Origin: Planctomycetota bacterium
GTDB lineage: Bacteria; Planctomycetota; UBA1135; JADKAF01
Length of the DNA: 64,000 nt
Direction of reading: 5' to 3'
NCBI GenBank assembly: GCA_016719295.1
Contig: JADKAF010000001.1
Span: 6,634,001-6,698,000, forward strand
Under the pieces are notes generated by a model, which was given only the letters and a program-made list of their open reading frames with translations, had not been told where the DNA came from and ran no database searches. Below, in pieces: positions 35,209-42,784 of this stretch. Every line of letters begins with the position of its first letter. Position 1 is the first letter of the stretch. The position numbers were made by a program, and so were the translations under genes.

Positions 35209-35376
35209 CTAGTGGTCTGATTCACACATGCGGGGCAGTATCTCGCGGATCTCGCCCTTCCTGACGGCGTTGCGGCTCCTCGGTGTATTCCGAATACACC
35301 TTCGGTCGCCGCGCCTTGCCAGGAAGGCCGATCTCTCGCGATCTACATGCCCCTCCTGTGTGAATCAGACCACTAG
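35209..35376. mobile_element. MITE-like long hairpin with 20-base terminal inverted repeats
   Basis: Both ends carry CTAGTGGTCTGATTCACACA as a perfect inverted repeat of 20 bases. The whole 168-base element is an imperfect palindrome; its centre GTGTATTCCGAATACAC is a perfect one. It has no reading frame for a transposase. The terminal CTAG with a TA core matches the target choice reported for IS630/Tc1-mariner-like elements, which duplicate TA; this is an inference. The right end abuts the ATG of the next gene. Confidence 0.78.
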
Positions 35377-35955
35377 ATGCCCTCGCCCTCCGAAGACCCT
35401 CGCCCTTCGACCACGCCGATCTTCGTAGCGATCGTCGGGCTCTTCCTCGCCGGATTCGGCGGCTTCCTCTACTGGTCGATCTCGCAGCGTCAGGCGGCGC
35501 AGGCACGAGCCGCCGCCATCGCGCAGGAGGTCGAAGCGCAGCGACGCGCGACCGAGGCCGCGAAGCGCGCTCCGACCGCACCGCGCGCGAGCGAAGCCGC
35601 GGTGCCGCAGGTCCCGCCTCTCGCGAGCTCGACTCCGCCCGCGGGCGCGCGGCGCAAGCCCACGGTCCGCGAGCTCCCGAACGGCGACCGCGAGGTGACG
35701 CTCCTCGACGGTCTCGTCGTGCTGCAACCGTTCGCGGAGCTCCACCGCTTCCATCTCTACGCCGAAGGCGAGCGCAACGAGCTCGGCCATCCCTCGGGCG
35801 TCCTCCCCGATGGCAGCGATGTCCACGAGAACATGCCGGTCACGGTCGACCAGCGCGGGAAGAAGGTCGAGATCCTGACCCGCGTGCGCAGCACGAAGCT
35901 CGCCGGTGAGGTCATCGAGACGCCGGATGGGCCGGTGCTGCCGAAGAAGAACTGA
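35377..35955 (+). CDS. Hypothetical single-span membrane protein
   Basis: 192 aa. One hydrophobic segment at about residues 14-36 (IFVAIVGLFLAGFGGFLYWSI) is followed by an Ala/Arg-rich helix and then a short beta-rich tail (NGDREVTLLDGLVVLQPF). The topology is probably N-in, with the rest outside. The ATG sits directly after the inverted-repeat element with no ribosome site in between, so expression may depend on the element or the true start may lie elsewhere. I do not recognise a family. Confidence 0.65.
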   Translation: MPSPSEDPRPSTTPIFVAIVGLFLAGFGGFLYWSISQRQAAQARAAAIAQEVEAQRRATEAAKRAPTAPRASEAAVPQVPPLASSTPPAGARRKPTVRELPNGDREVTLLDGLVVLQPFAELHRFHLYAEGERNELGHPSGVLPDGSDVHENMPVTVDQRGKKVEILTRVRSTKLAGEVIETPDGPVLPKKN

Positions 35956-36000
35956 GCCGCGAGCCTGCGCCCCACGAGGCGTTGCGACCGCTCCTCGAAC

Positions 36001-37047
36001 TCAGCGCAGCTCGAGCTCCTTCACCGGCAGCTCCACGCTCTCCTTGCCCTCCAGCCGATAGCTCGCGCGGATCTTCGCGCGGAGCGCGCTCATCTCGCGC
36101 GCGTCGATCTCGAAGCGGCGCTCGGCGAGCGGTTGCAGGGCTTCGTCGTGGCGGATCTCGAAGCTGGCCTTGCGCGGCTTCGGTGCTTTCGCTCCCGGCG
36201 CGGGAACGCTCGCCGACGCGAGCTCGACGTCGATCTGCCACTTGCGGCCGACCAGGCCCGGCGTGCGATGCGCGGCGCCCGTGTTCTTCACGCGCAGAGC
36301 GAGCGCACCGCTCGGCAGCCGTTCGAGCTCGAACGCGAGCGTCGTGGCGAGCAGCGCGGCATCGCGCGCGCCGCGTAGAGCATGGCTGCGGCCCATCCGC
36401 ACCGGCGGCGCGGGCTCGCCCGTCGCGGCCGTCGCCATCGCGCGCTCGACGGCTTCCATGTGGCAGCCCACGCAAGAGGCCGCGGGCTCGCGCGGCGGCG
36501 CGGCGAGGAAGTCCTGCCCGAGCGGGAGCACGGGGCCGATCTCGGTGGCGTGGCAGGCGAGGCAGAGGCCATCGACGCGCGCGGGATCGAAGCGCCCGTC
36601 CCGCCGCGAGGCGTGAGCCGCGGTCGAGCCTCCGAAGGGCCCGAGCATCGCGCCGTCCGCGGCGAGATGGCAGGTCGCGCAATCGACGCCGGCGTGGAGC
36701 TCGGCCGCGCGCGCCTGTGGAGCGGCGGGGCGCTCGCCGGCCGGCGCGTCGAGCTGCGCCGCGCCGAGCGGCTGCGGCACGTGGCAGGGCAGGCAAGCCT
36801 CGCGCTGCGAGCCCTTGCGGCGCTTCAGCGCGCGCTGGTAGCTCTCGTTGGTCCAGGCCGTGCCGTGGAGCGAGCTCGCCCACTCGCGCTGGATCTCCGC
36901 GTGGCACTCGGCGCAGGAAGCGGCGCCTTCCGCGTGGGCGCGGATGGAGTCGTGCGAAGGCCGCCGCGAGCCGCGCTCCGCGGGGAGCGGGGCGAACGCG
37001 AGCAGGACCGAGAGGGCCGGGAGGCCGAGCAGCAGCGAGCGGGCCAT
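36001..37047 (-). CDS. Secreted pentaheme cytochrome c
   Basis: 348 aa from MARSLLLGLPALSVLLAF at 37047; longer in-frame starts are Arg-rich and overlap the membrane protein gene on the other strand. There is a signal peptide, then five heme-attachment motifs: CAECH, CLPCH, CATCH, CLACH and CVGCH. Their spacing and context (WASSLHGTAWTNESYQRAL after the first, HLAADGAMLGPFGG after the third) resemble the cytochrome c554/c' type. A beta-rich domain ends the protein with no further Cys. By family such proteins carry electrons in the periplasm, and some reduce nitrogen compounds. No partner oxidoreductase is adjacent. Confidence 0.92.
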   Translation of the reverse strand: MARSLLLGLPALSVLLAFAPLPAERGSRRPSHDSIRAHAEGAASCAECHAEIQREWASSLHGTAWTNESYQRALKRRKGSQREACLPCHVPQPLGAAQLDAPAGERPAAPQARAAELHAGVDCATCHLAADGAMLGPFGGSTAAHASRRDGRFDPARVDGLCLACHATEIGPVLPLGQDFLAAPPREPAASCVGCHMEAVERAMATAATGEPAPPVRMGRSHALRGARDAALLATTLAFELERLPSGALALRVKNTGAAHRTPGLVGRKWQIDVELASASVPAPGAKAPKPRKASFEIRHDEALQPLAERRFEIDAREMSALRAKIRASYRLEGKESVELPVKELELR

Positions 37048-37175
37048 CGAGCGTCTGGGGAGAGGCAGGGGAAGGGGGCGCGATCCTACTCGCGCTTCCC
37101 GCGCATCCGAGACTCCCGGCAAGATCTCGCGCATCCTCTCGGGCGGCGCGCTCCCTCGCGCCGAGAACAGCAACG

Positions 37176-38768
37176 ATGAGCGTTCGGGAGAACCCAGCAG
37201 GCGCGGCGCAGGAGCCGCGCGGAGCATGGCGCGGCGCGCTGCTCTGCGGTGCCGCGGCGCTCGTCCTCTATCTGGCAACCTTCTCGCCGCGCGCGTTCGC
37301 GCTGCTCTGGGCCGACGACGGGATGCACTACGCGCGCTGGGCGGTCGACGGCGATCCGGCGCAGCTCGCCCACCCGCACCACGTGCTCTATCACTTCCTC
37401 GCGCGAGGAGTGATGCTCGCGCTCGAGCCCTTCTGCGGCGCGGGCATCGAGACCTCGCTGCGCGCGCATCAGGTCCTCTCTGCGCTCGGCGGTGCGCTCG
37501 GGGTCGCGTGCACCTTCCTCCTCGCGCGGCGGCTCGGCGCGGCGCTCGCCCTCGCCGCCGCGCTCGCGCTCTTCGTCGCCACCGCGTTCCCGTATTGGTG
37601 CTTCTCCAGCGTGTCGGAGACCTATGCGCCGGCACATGCCTGCGTTGCGGCGCTCGTCGCGACGCTGCTCTTCGCGCGCCGCGAGGACCCGCTGCGCCGA
37701 CGTCTCGCGCTGCCGATCGCGCTGAGCGCGTTCGGCTTCGCGCTGCGCGAGGACCTGGGGCTCTGCTTGCCCGCGTATGCGCTCGGGGTCTGGAGCGTGC
37801 ACGGCTTCGCGAAGGGGACGAAGCGCGGCGCGCTCATGGCGGCGCTCTCGCTCGGCCTCACTGCCGCGATCTACGCCGCGGTCTATCTGATCTTCGTGCA
37901 GGGAACCGCGTACGCGCCGAACGGCTTCCGCGCGTGGCTCGCGGGCTACCAAGAGGACGGGCGCTACGGCATCACCGAGCGCTACTTCGAGGCCCGCCTG
38001 CCCCTCGAGCTGCAGCGCCTCGGCGAGAGCGTGTTCCCCTGGTGGGCGGCGTGGCATGCACCCAGCTTCGCCCTCGTCGGGCCGTACCTCGTTCCGCTGC
38101 TCGCGTTCGCTGCGCTGATCGCCGGCCTGTGCTCGCGGCGCGCGCGCTCTCTCGCGCTCGCCGCCGGCGCCTATCTCGCGCTGCGCGTCGTTTTCTTCGC
38201 GTGGTGGGAATGCGGCTACTTCGACTTCGAGCTCGGCCATGTCGCGGCCTTGGGCTTCCTGCTCGCCGCGGCTGCGCCGATGCTCGCCGGTGCGCGGTCC
38301 TCCCGCGGCGGCGCGGCCGTCTTGTTCGTGCTCGCGTTCCTGCAGATCGCGAACCTCGCGCTCGAGCGCCTGCCGCCCTTCCGCGACGAAGGCGCTTGGG
38401 AGCGCGTGCATCAGCTCGAGCGCGCGCTCTCCGAGGAGGAAGCCGTCGCGGGGCTGCGCACGGAGACGCGTCTCGGCGCGATCGGCTACCTCGGCCGCGA
38501 GGTGCTCGAGCTCGATCCGCGGCGCTTCGTGGCGCAGATCGACGCGTGGCTCGCGGCGCATCCGGGTGCCGCGCTGTTCCTGCCCGCGGCGGAGCTCCAG
38601 GCCATCGCCGATCCCTCGCGGCCCGAGTGGGGCGAGCTCGGCGCTGCGGCTCCGCAGCGCATGCTCGAGCAAGCAGGAGCGTTCGAGGCGCTGCTCGCGC
38701 GCGAGCAGCCGAGCGTCGTCGCCGACGCGGACGGGGCGCCGCTCGGTTGGCGCTTCCGGCGGGGCTGA
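37176..38768 (+). CDS. Polytopic membrane protein, GT-C-type glycosyltransferase candidate
   Basis: 530 aa from MSVRENPAGAAQ at 37176; a longer in-frame start covers the cytochrome gene on the other strand and was rejected. About ten hydrophobic segments lie between residues 19 and 415. The first outer loop has LWADDGMHYARWAVDGDPAQLAHPHHVLYH, an acidic/His-rich motif that recalls the catalytic Asp loop of GT-C enzymes. The C-terminal soluble tail of about 120 residues is helical. By family such proteins transfer sugars from polyprenyl donors. I see no marker that fixes the donor. Confidence 0.78.
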   Translation: MSVRENPAGAAQEPRGAWRGALLCGAAALVLYLATFSPRAFALLWADDGMHYARWAVDGDPAQLAHPHHVLYHFLARGVMLALEPFCGAGIETSLRAHQVLSALGGALGVACTFLLARRLGAALALAAALALFVATAFPYWCFSSVSETYAPAHACVAALVATLLFARREDPLRRRLALPIALSAFGFALREDLGLCLPAYALGVWSVHGFAKGTKRGALMAALSLGLTAAIYAAVYLIFVQGTAYAPNGFRAWLAGYQEDGRYGITERYFEARLPLELQRLGESVFPWWAAWHAPSFALVGPYLVPLLAFAALIAGLCSRRARSLALAAGAYLALRVVFFAWWECGYFDFELGHVAALGFLLAAAAPMLAGARSSRGGAAVLFVLAFLQIANLALERLPPFRDEGAWERVHQLERALSEEEAVAGLRTETRLGAIGYLGREVLELDPRRFVAQIDAWLAAHPGAALFLPAAELQAIADPSRPEWGELGAAAPQRMLEQAGAFEALLAREQPSVVADADGAPLGWRFRRG

Positions 38769-38829
38769 GCTCGCTCGGGGGCGGGCGCCGTTCGGCGCGA
38801 TCGCGCGAGCGGCGCCGTGTGCGCGAAGC

Positions 38830-39294
38830 TCAGGCCGAGACCTGATAGGCCTGGGTCAGCAGGAAGGGCGTGCAGATCGGGTCGATCACGAGCCCTTGCA
38901 CGGAGAAGCGGATCGGGCTCGAGGAGGCGGGGAAGGTCACGTTGAAGAAGCCCGCCGCGTTCGTCGCCCCCGGCCAGGTCCAGAGGAACGCGCCCGGCGC
39001 GAGCGAGAGATCGAAGGACTGCGGGATCAGCATCCCGTAGCACATGCTCGGCGGCAGCGGGATCGTGTTCGCGACGCAGGGATAGGTGTCGAAGATCAGC
39101 AGCACCGGCGCGTTCGGCGCCGCGGTGACCTGGAAGCTCAGCGGGTTGCCGGTCTGGTTCGTGAAGTTGCAGGAGGTCGAGCCGGATAAGAACCCGTTCA
39201 CCGTGAGGTCGTTCACGAACGGGAAGCCGGTGGTCTGCGCGGCGGCGGGAGCGGCGAGGAGGAGCAGGGCGGCGAGGGAGCGAAGGAAGTTCAT
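38830..39294 (-). CDS. Small secreted protein with lineage-type C-terminal module
   Basis: 154 aa from MNFLRSLAALLLLAAPAAAQ at 39294 (GGAGA upstream); an upstream in-frame start lacks a signal peptide. After the signal, the protein is a single beta-rich module (LSFQVTAAPNAPVLLIFDTYPC, IRFSVQGLVIDP) that matches the layout of the C-terminal ends at 3387-4550 and 57734-59730. Six cysteines suggest disulfides. I read it as a free-standing copy of a surface module; the role is unknown. Confidence 0.75.
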   Translation of the reverse strand: MNFLRSLAALLLLAAPAAAQTTGFPFVNDLTVNGFLSGSTSCNFTNQTGNPLSFQVTAAPNAPVLLIFDTYPCVANTIPLPPSMCYGMLIPQSFDLSLAPGAFLWTWPGATNAAGFFNVTFPASSSPIRFSVQGLVIDPICTPFLLTQAYQVSA

Positions 39295-39436
39295 GGTGCG
39301 GTCTCCGAACGAGTGGGCCGCGACCTGCGGCCTCGCGCTCTTCACCGCGTTCGCGCGTCGCGCGTGACCGCAGCTCCTTGATTCCCCAGCTCGTCGATGC
39401 GAGGAACTCCTCGGTTCCGCACGCGCGGGGTCGAGC

Positions 39437-40639
39437 TCAACCGGCCAAGCGCTGGGTCAGGGTGCGCAGCAGCAGCGGGAGACCAGGGCCGGCGCCCGCG
39501 GCGATCCAGGCCAGCTTGCCTTCGCGATCGATCACCCAGAGGGTCGGGAAGGAGCGGACTTCGAAGTCCTCGTGGATGCGCGAGCTCGCGGGGGCGACGG
39601 CGAAGAGGTAGTCGAGCTCGAGCGCGGCGACGAGTGTCCGCACGTGGGTCGCGTACGCGGCGCCCGCGATGCTCGGCGCGGGCACGCGCTGTCCTTCCGC
39701 ATCGAAGCCGTCGTTGCCGGGCTTCTCCGGCGAGCTCGGCGTCGCGTCGTCCTGGCAGAGCCCGATCGCGCGGAGCTTCGAGCCGAGCTCGCGCTGCAAG
39801 CGGGAGAGCTCCTTCATCTGCGCGCGGCACGGGCCGCACCAGCTCTGCCAGAAGTCGAGCAGCACGACGGAGCCGCGCAGCGCCTCCCCGGTGGCGAAGC
39901 CCGCGTGCTCGGCGCCGCGCGCGCCGATCCACGTGAGCGAGCCCACGCTCGGCACCGGCGCTCCGAGATGCTGCGCCTTCGTGCGCACCTGCGGCGCGTA
40001 GCGCGGCTCGGCTTCGGCGTAGTCCGCGAGCCAGGCTTCGTAGAGCGCCTTCGCCTTTGGAGCTTCTCCGCGCGCGGCATGCACCGCGGCGGCGACATCG
40101 AGCAGCAGCAGGCCGCGCGGGCCGAGCGCCGCGGCGCGCTGCGAGGCGAGCTCGAGCGCTTCCTCGTCGCGACCCGCGGCGAAGAGCGCGATGGCGCGCG
40201 GGTGATCGAGGCGATCGAGGCTCCCGGCGTCGAGGCCGGCGCTCTTCAAGCGCGCGTGGGCCTCCAGGAACGCTCGCGGCTCGCCTTGCTCCAGCGCCCA
40301 GGCGACCCAGGTCGGGAGGAGCGTGCTCAGCGCGGGATCGCGGAGGCTCTGGACGAAGTGCCTAGCGAGCTCCTCGGAGACCCCGCGCTGAGCGTGCGCG
40401 TCGAAGAACGCGCGATAGGCACCTTGCAGCGCCTCGCGCTCCTTCCGCTCCTCCGCGGCGAGCTGCTCGCGCTCGGCGGGCTCGGCTTCACGCAGATGCT
40501 CGACGAGCTCGCGATACGCGCGCCCGCGCTGCTGCAGCGCCGCGAAGTCGCGCGCGAGCGGCGTTTCCGCTGCTGGGTCCTGGAAGAGCGGCGCCAGCGC
40601 GCCGACAATCGCCGCCGTACCCATCCACGTCGCGCTCAT
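39437..40639 (-). CDS. TlpA-like thioredoxin-fold protein with helical N-terminal domain
   Basis: 400 aa from MSATWMGTAAIV at 40639; a GTG seven codons earlier is possible. Residues 25-230 are mostly Ala/Leu-rich helices, perhaps TPR-like. The thioredoxin domain has LLDFWQSWCGPCRAQMKELS, with the redox pair Cys-Gly-Pro-Cys, and ends FPTLWVIDREGKLAWIAAG with the cis-Pro position. The N-terminal hydrophobic segment suggests export. By family it reduces disulfides, for instance to keep cytochrome Cys free for heme attachment. The nearby pentaheme cytochrome makes that plausible. Confidence 0.87.
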   Translation of the reverse strand: MSATWMGTAAIVGALAPLFQDPAAETPLARDFAALQQRGRAYRELVEHLREAEPAEREQLAAEERKEREALQGAYRAFFDAHAQRGVSEELARHFVQSLRDPALSTLLPTWVAWALEQGEPRAFLEAHARLKSAGLDAGSLDRLDHPRAIALFAAGRDEEALELASQRAAALGPRGLLLLDVAAAVHAARGEAPKAKALYEAWLADYAEAEPRYAPQVRTKAQHLGAPVPSVGSLTWIGARGAEHAGFATGEALRGSVVLLDFWQSWCGPCRAQMKELSRLQRELGSKLRAIGLCQDDATPSSPEKPGNDGFDAEGQRVPAPSIAGAAYATHVRTLVAALELDYLFAVAPASSRIHEDFEVRSFPTLWVIDREGKLAWIAAGAGPGLPLLLRTLTQRLAG

Positions 40640-40717
40640 GCCCGCAGAGCCTAGCGCCACGCTGGCTCTCGCGCACCCGCAGCAAGAGCAGGTCGCCGAC
40701 TCCCACCCAGGCCCTCG

Positions 40718-40900
40718 ATGACCGCCGATCCGAACGAGCTCCCGTCCGATGCACCGCCGGCGCCTCTCACGCCGCTGCGCGCCTTGCTCCTGCTCGCCGT
40801 GGTGATCGGCTTCTTCGCGATCGGCGAGCTCTGGATCTCGCTGTTCGCGGCCGTCGTCTGGCTGCTGCTCGTCGCGCTCTACGGTCGGCGCGCCGCCTGA
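40718..40900 (+). CDS. Small two-helix membrane protein
   Basis: 60 aa. A polar Pro-rich start (residues 1-18) is followed by two hydrophobic stretches that may be one long or two short helices (ALLLLAVVIGFFAIGELW, LFAAVVWLLLVALY) and an Arg-rich end. It overlaps the convergent MBL gene by 22 bases at the stop. The function is unknown, and the composition supports a real protein. Confidence 0.6.
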   Translation: MTADPNELPSDAPPAPLTPLRALLLLAVVIGFFAIGELWISLFAAVVWLLLVALYGRRAA

Positions 40901-41856
40901 GCCGCCGCGCGACGCTCGCCGCGCAGGCGCTCGACCTCCGCGCGCGCCTCCTCTTCACCCGCGAGCCAACGCTCCGCGAAGTCGCGCGCGTAGCGCTGCT
41001 CCTCCCAGAGCGCGGGACGCCGATCCTCGAGCGGCTGCGTCGCGAGCCCCATGCGCTCGGCCGCGGTGTGCAGCAGGTGTCCGGCCTTCTCCGCGGCGGC
41101 GAACGCGCGCTCGCCGTCCTCGCGGAAGCGCTGCGAGCGCAGGAAGTGGTGATCGACGATCACCTCGGGTAGGGCGCGCGCGAGCTGCGCCAAGTGCTTC
41201 AAGCCCAGCGCTCTCTCGGCGTCGGTGACGGCGGGATGATAGAGCGGCGGCCCCGAGACGAGCAGGACGGTCGGCTCGAGATCGATCAGGCGCGCGACGG
41301 TGCCTGCGTCGAGGAGCTGGATGTCGGAGGCGTGCACGAAGAGCTGGTCTCCTTCGCGCAGCGCGCTCATCGCGACGAAGCCCTGCTTGCTCTCGCGCGT
41401 CCCGTGCGGCGCCGCGCGCCCGATCTCGAGCGCATGCCAATGCGCGCCTTCGGCCGGCTGGATCTTCAAGCCCGCCTCCGACCACAGCGCCTCGGCGCGG
41501 CGGCGCTGCGAGCCGTTGATCTGCAAGCGCGGGTGCTTCGCGAAGAGTGGACGTCCGGCGTAGAGAGCGCGCGCGGTCGCGGCATCCGCCGCGTCGAACG
41601 CGCGCTCCTCGAACGCGGTGTAGTGATCGTGGTGGTAATGAGACACCACGATCGCATCGGCCTCTTCGGCGCGGCGCTGGATCGCCTCGCGCACCTCGAG
41701 CAGTGCGGCGAGCTCCCGCGGATGCGGCGGATGCGCGTGGCGCACGGGCGCCAGCGAGACGCCCGGATCGATCAGGAACGCGTGCTCCCCGGCGCGGACG
41801 AAGGTCGCGAGCGAACGCACGCCCATCGATTCCGCGCCGAGGATCTCGATCTGCAT
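40879..41856 (-). CDS. Metallo-beta-lactamase fold hydrolase (UPF0282-like)
   Basis: 325 aa. The metal motif is VSHYHHDHYTAF (His-x-His-x-Asp-His), preceded by AFLIDPGVSLAP. Further His ligands lie in VIVDHHFLRSQRF and VHASDIQ. The arrangement resembles the UPF0282 group of the MBL fold, best known from archaea; I base this on motif layout alone. The likely reaction is hydrolysis of a phosphoester or RNA-like substrate, but none is visible. It lies 10 bases downstream of the PuuD-like gene on the same strand, so the two may be co-transcribed. Confidence 0.85.
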   Translation of the reverse strand: MQIEILGAESMGVRSLATFVRAGEHAFLIDPGVSLAPVRHAHPPHPRELAALLEVREAIQRRAEEADAIVVSHYHHDHYTAFEERAFDAADAATARALYAGRPLFAKHPRLQINGSQRRRAEALWSEAGLKIQPAEGAHWHALEIGRAAPHGTRESKQGFVAMSALREGDQLFVHASDIQLLDAGTVARLIDLEPTVLLVSGPPLYHPAVTDAERALGLKHLAQLARALPEVIVDHHFLRSQRFREDGERAFAAAEKAGHLLHTAAERMGLATQPLEDRRPALWEEQRYARDFAERWLAGEEEARAEVERLRGERRAAAQAARRP

Positions 41857-41866
41857 CGCGCTCGTT

Positions 41867-42640
41867 CTAGCCGTTGAACTGCAGCTTCGCGCTCTTGCGG
41901 AAGAGCAGGTGCGCGACCAGGAAGCCGATCAGCACGAGCAGCGGCACGGCCCAGAGATCGATGCCGTCGAACTTCCACGCATGCTGATTGCTCATCGCCA
42001 TCAGCAGCGGCACGGACATGTAGGCGTTGTGCCTCGAGCGCTGTGCGACGAGCGCCGCCGCATCGGCGGGCAGCGTTTCGCCTGCGCGTGCTGCGGCGAT
42101 CACTCGCTTCTGCGCGGGCCAGATGCGGAACCACACGTTGAAGGCCATGAGCGTGCCGAAGAGCGCGCCCAGGTGGATCAAGGCGCCGCGGAAGGTGAAG
42201 CCGCCGACCTCGCGCGCTAGGAAGTAATAGCCCGCCGAGAGCAGCAGCCCGCCGAAGAAGGCCGCGCGGAGATCCTTCATCACCGTCTTCGCGAGCACGT
42301 CGTAGAGGTGGTGCCCCGTAAAGGTGAGCAGCACGATCAGGCCGGCCATCATCGTCCAGCGGATCTCGCCGTTCTCGTCCGGGACGAACATGAGCGGACG
42401 CGAGTGATAGAAGACGAGGCCGATCACGAGCAGACCCGAGACCCACGCCCAGGCGGCGGCCCAGCGGAACCACCAGAGGGCGCGCGGCATCAGGCCGGCG
42501 ATGATCTGCCGCTTCTTCTCGGCGTCCAGGCTCGCGAGGAAGGGCCCGTTCACCCAGTTGAAGAAGTAGAGCATTCCCACCCAGATCAGCGCCGAGGTGA
42601 CGTGGGTCCAGCGAAGGGCGAAGTTCAGGTACTCCATCAT
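41867..42640 (-). CDS. PuuD-like urate oxidase membrane domain
   Basis: 257 aa from MMEYLNFALRWTHVTSALIW at 42640. It has about seven hydrophobic segments. Conserved His are in LRWTHVTSALIWVGMLYFFNWVNG and TGHHLYDVLAK, and the end is AHLLFRKSAKLQFNG. The sequence matches the N-terminal membrane domain of urate hydroxylase PuuD but lacks the C-terminal cytochrome c part. By family the domain is an integral-membrane urate oxidase or a related quinone-linked redox protein. No purine genes are nearby, so the substrate is uncertain. Confidence 0.85.
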   Translation of the reverse strand: MMEYLNFALRWTHVTSALIWVGMLYFFNWVNGPFLASLDAEKKRQIIAGLMPRALWWFRWAAAWAWVSGLLVIGLVFYHSRPLMFVPDENGEIRWTMMAGLIVLLTFTGHHLYDVLAKTVMKDLRAAFFGGLLLSAGYYFLAREVGGFTFRGALIHLGALFGTLMAFNVWFRIWPAQKRVIAAARAGETLPADAAALVAQRSRHNAYMSVPLLMAMSNQHAWKFDGIDLWAVPLLVLIGFLVAHLLFRKSAKLQFNG

Positions 42641-42784
42641 GTTGGTGTAGGCTCCGGGCGCGTCCCGCGGATGTGACCAAGAAAGCTCGGCGCGCGAACT
42701 GCGCGACGCAGCACTTTGCTCCATCGACGGGCGCTCTTCCATGCCGCGCCGCGTTCCCTTCGCACCCGTGACCCCCTGCCGCTC

